Part shown: positions 6,696 to 7,893 of the stretch, piece by piece
Position numbering within the stretch: the stretch's first letter is position 1
Layout: every line of letters starts with the position of its first letter
Source of the DNA: Bacteroidia bacterium
GTDB taxonomy: Bacteria > Bacteroidota > Bacteroidia > NS11-12g > UBA955
NCBI GenBank assembly: GCA_023258655.1
Contig: JALQWO010000078.1
Span: 1-7,893 of the forward strand
Reading direction: 5' to 3'
Length of the DNA stretch: 7,893 nt
The notes under the pieces: model-generated
Seen by the model: only the letters and a program-made list of their open reading frames with translations
The model's database searches: none
What the model was told of the DNA's origin: nothing
Program-made: the position numbers and the translations under genes

Positions 6696-7893
6696 ATGGG
6701 ATCTACGGTTACCATATCGAAAGCGAAGAACTTTTCGTTCAAGAAACTCTCTTTCTTGTACTTGGTGTTCATTCTCTTTATTTTCTTCTCTTCGCCGGGG
6801 ATGTATGTAACGCAATACACGAGTGTTGCCAATACACAAGCAGCCTTGAACGAGCGTTTGCTGGAGGATTTAAAGGCCTTCAATTCCTTGGATCCAAAGC
6901 AGTTGGATTTGAAGAATACCACATTGGATTTGGTGGGGAAACTGGATGCTTTGAATGGAGAGTATAAAAAGTTTGCAGAGGAAACGAGTGTCAGTGGAGA
7001 TCGCTTGCGTGAAAATAACTTTGCAGAAAAGCGCATCCGCAAAGGGGCAATCGGACCCAGAGTGGCGGACATCATCGATCAGTATGTCGCCAAATACAAG
7101 ACTGTTGGGATCAAAGATTTGACGGCTGATTTGGTTGAACCGGTGGACTTCGCGGGGAACAAATTCAACAACATTGATTTTTTCTTCAAAGAAGCTCCGA
7201 ACGGGGTGATGTCTACCTCTTTCGAACATCTTCGCACGGTATTCTTATATCAAACCCTGATTGCCTTGAAAGGTAAGGATGTGGAGCTGCCGAAATTTGA
7301 GATATTAACGGTGGAGGAATCCGATTTTATTCAGCGTTTCAAGCGGAATTTGATCTTGGGAGAGAAGTTGGATGTGTTGGTGCGACCGAAGAAAAAAGGG
7401 GCGTTACCCACGGTGAAAATAAACGGGGGCCTTGTAGATTGTAAGCCCACAAATGGCAGTGATTATCGCTTAGTTTATCAACCTGCGAAGGCGGGCAACT
7501 ACAGCATGGAAATCATGGTGGGTGAGGATCGCGTGCTCACGAGTTTCCGCGTGGAGGCGCCCGCTTTTAGATTTATTCAAGAAGTATCAAATTTGCGTGC
7601 CGAGGTTGGTGAGAAATTCACCATTACCTTGGATACCAATTTTGTGCCCAAAGGTGACCGCGTAAAGTTTGTTTCAAATGCGGCAGATATCGAGCGTTCA
7701 GGCATGGTGTTGTTTATCACTCCGCAAAAGGAAGGGAAGTTTGAAGTGTTGATGCAAGACAATGGATCAAACATCGATAGAGCCAACTTCTTTGCGAGTA
7801 TGCCGAGGGCGCCAAAAGTGTCTTTGATGGATATTTCGGGCAACCCGGTTAATATGCAGGCTGCAAACAAACTGGAGTCAGAAAATACCTTTT
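6696..7893 (+). CDS. gldM: GldM/PorM-type motor protein, divergent, 3' end beyond window
   Basis: Open from the ATG at 6696 to the window edge (399 codons). The partner of GldL: one inner-membrane helix plus a long periplasmic shaft that transmits motor torque to the outer-membrane T9SS components. Seen: a basic N-terminus and a helix at about 18-33 containing YLVFI, as in canonical GldM; a helical first domain to about 192 (with FFFKEAPNGVMSTSFEHLRT at 162-181); then beta-rich parts resembling domains D2 (about 217-286, LILGEKLDVLVRP, VKINGG) and D3 (about 287-365), and the start of D4 (FFASMPRAPKV, 365-374). About 100 more residues are expected. Identity to typical GldM looks low. The N-terminal PRQKM-like motif with its essential Arg is not recognisable; Ser14 falls at that place and Lys16/Lys17 lie nearby. 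It is 8 bp after gldL with no clear ribosome binding site, so translation is probably coupled. Confidence 0.82.
   Translation, partial: MGSTVTISKAKNFSFKKLSFLYLVFILFIFFSSPGMYVTQYTSVANTQAALNERLLEDLKAFNSLDPKQLDLKNTTLDLVGKLDALNGEYKKFAEETSVSGDRLRENNFAEKRIRKGAIGPRVADIIDQYVAKYKTVGIKDLTADLVEPVDFAGNKFNNIDFFFKEAPNGVMSTSFEHLRTVFLYQTLIALKGKDVELPKFEILTVEESDFIQRFKRNLILGEKLDVLVRPKKKGALPTVKINGGLVDCKPTNGSDYRLVYQPAKAGNYSMEIMVGEDRVLTSFRVEAPAFRFIQEVSNLRAEVGEKFTITLDTNFVPKGDRVKFVSNAADIERSGMVLFITPQKEGKFEVLMQDNGSNIDRANFFASMPRAPKVSLMDISGNPVNMQAANKLESENTF

Noticed and set aside
6187..7893. ExbB/ExbD, MotA/MotB or ZorA/ZorB defence-type motor
   Set aside because: These are mechanistically related motors, but the two-helix GldL pattern (GAAVVLVGAMFK, EAVVFLISAFE) and the YLVFI helix with beta-rich D2-D4 in the partner fit GldL/GldM. 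There is no three-helix MotA/ExbB fold or OmpA-like domain.
1..7893. tRNA, rRNA, CRISPR array, insertion sequence or phage attachment site
   Set aside because: I saw no tRNA-like cloverleaf, no regularly spaced direct repeats, no transposase motifs and no terminal inverted repeats.

Overview
The window comes from a member of the Bacteroidota. Three things point there: a SusC/RagA-type TonB-dependent receptor, a secreted protease ending in a type IX secretion system (T9SS) type B sorting domain, and a gldL-gldM pair for the T9SS/gliding motor. Ribosome binding sites are weak or absent, as is usual in this phylum. I cannot place it more finely than phylum from the sequence.

Layout. Bases 353 to 1 (minus strand) hold the first 117 codons of a SusC-like outer-membrane receptor that runs off the left edge. 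A divergent AT-rich intergenic region follows and contains a perfect 17-bp palindrome (417-433). Bases 568-4812 (plus) encode a roughly 1,414-residue secreted multidomain M4 (thermolysin-family) metalloprotease: signal peptide, FTP/PepSY propeptide, complete catalytic domain, PKD domain, CUB-like domain, seven Ig-like repeats of about 80 residues, and a type B C-terminal sorting domain. Twenty bases later, 4833-5498 encodes a DUF2461-family protein. After a 163-bp gap comes a compact plus-strand cassette: 5662-6162 (unrecognised protein with signal peptide, long coiled coil and one membrane helix), 6187-6687 (short divergent GldL) and 6696-7893 (divergent GldM, cut by the right edge).

How the genes fit together. 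The protease is a probable T9SS cargo, and GldL/GldM homologues form the proton-driven inner-membrane motor of T9SS. The motor cassette here is atypical. GldL is short and has Gly where canonical proteins have a conserved His. GldM is divergent at its N-terminus. The gene before gldL is not gldK but a periplasmic coiled-coil membrane protein. This looks like a second, specialised GldLM-type motor with its own accessory subunit rather than the housekeeping gldKLMN operon, and it is the most interesting part of the window. Whether it drives export of the neighbouring protease, the SusC receptor or something else cannot be decided here.
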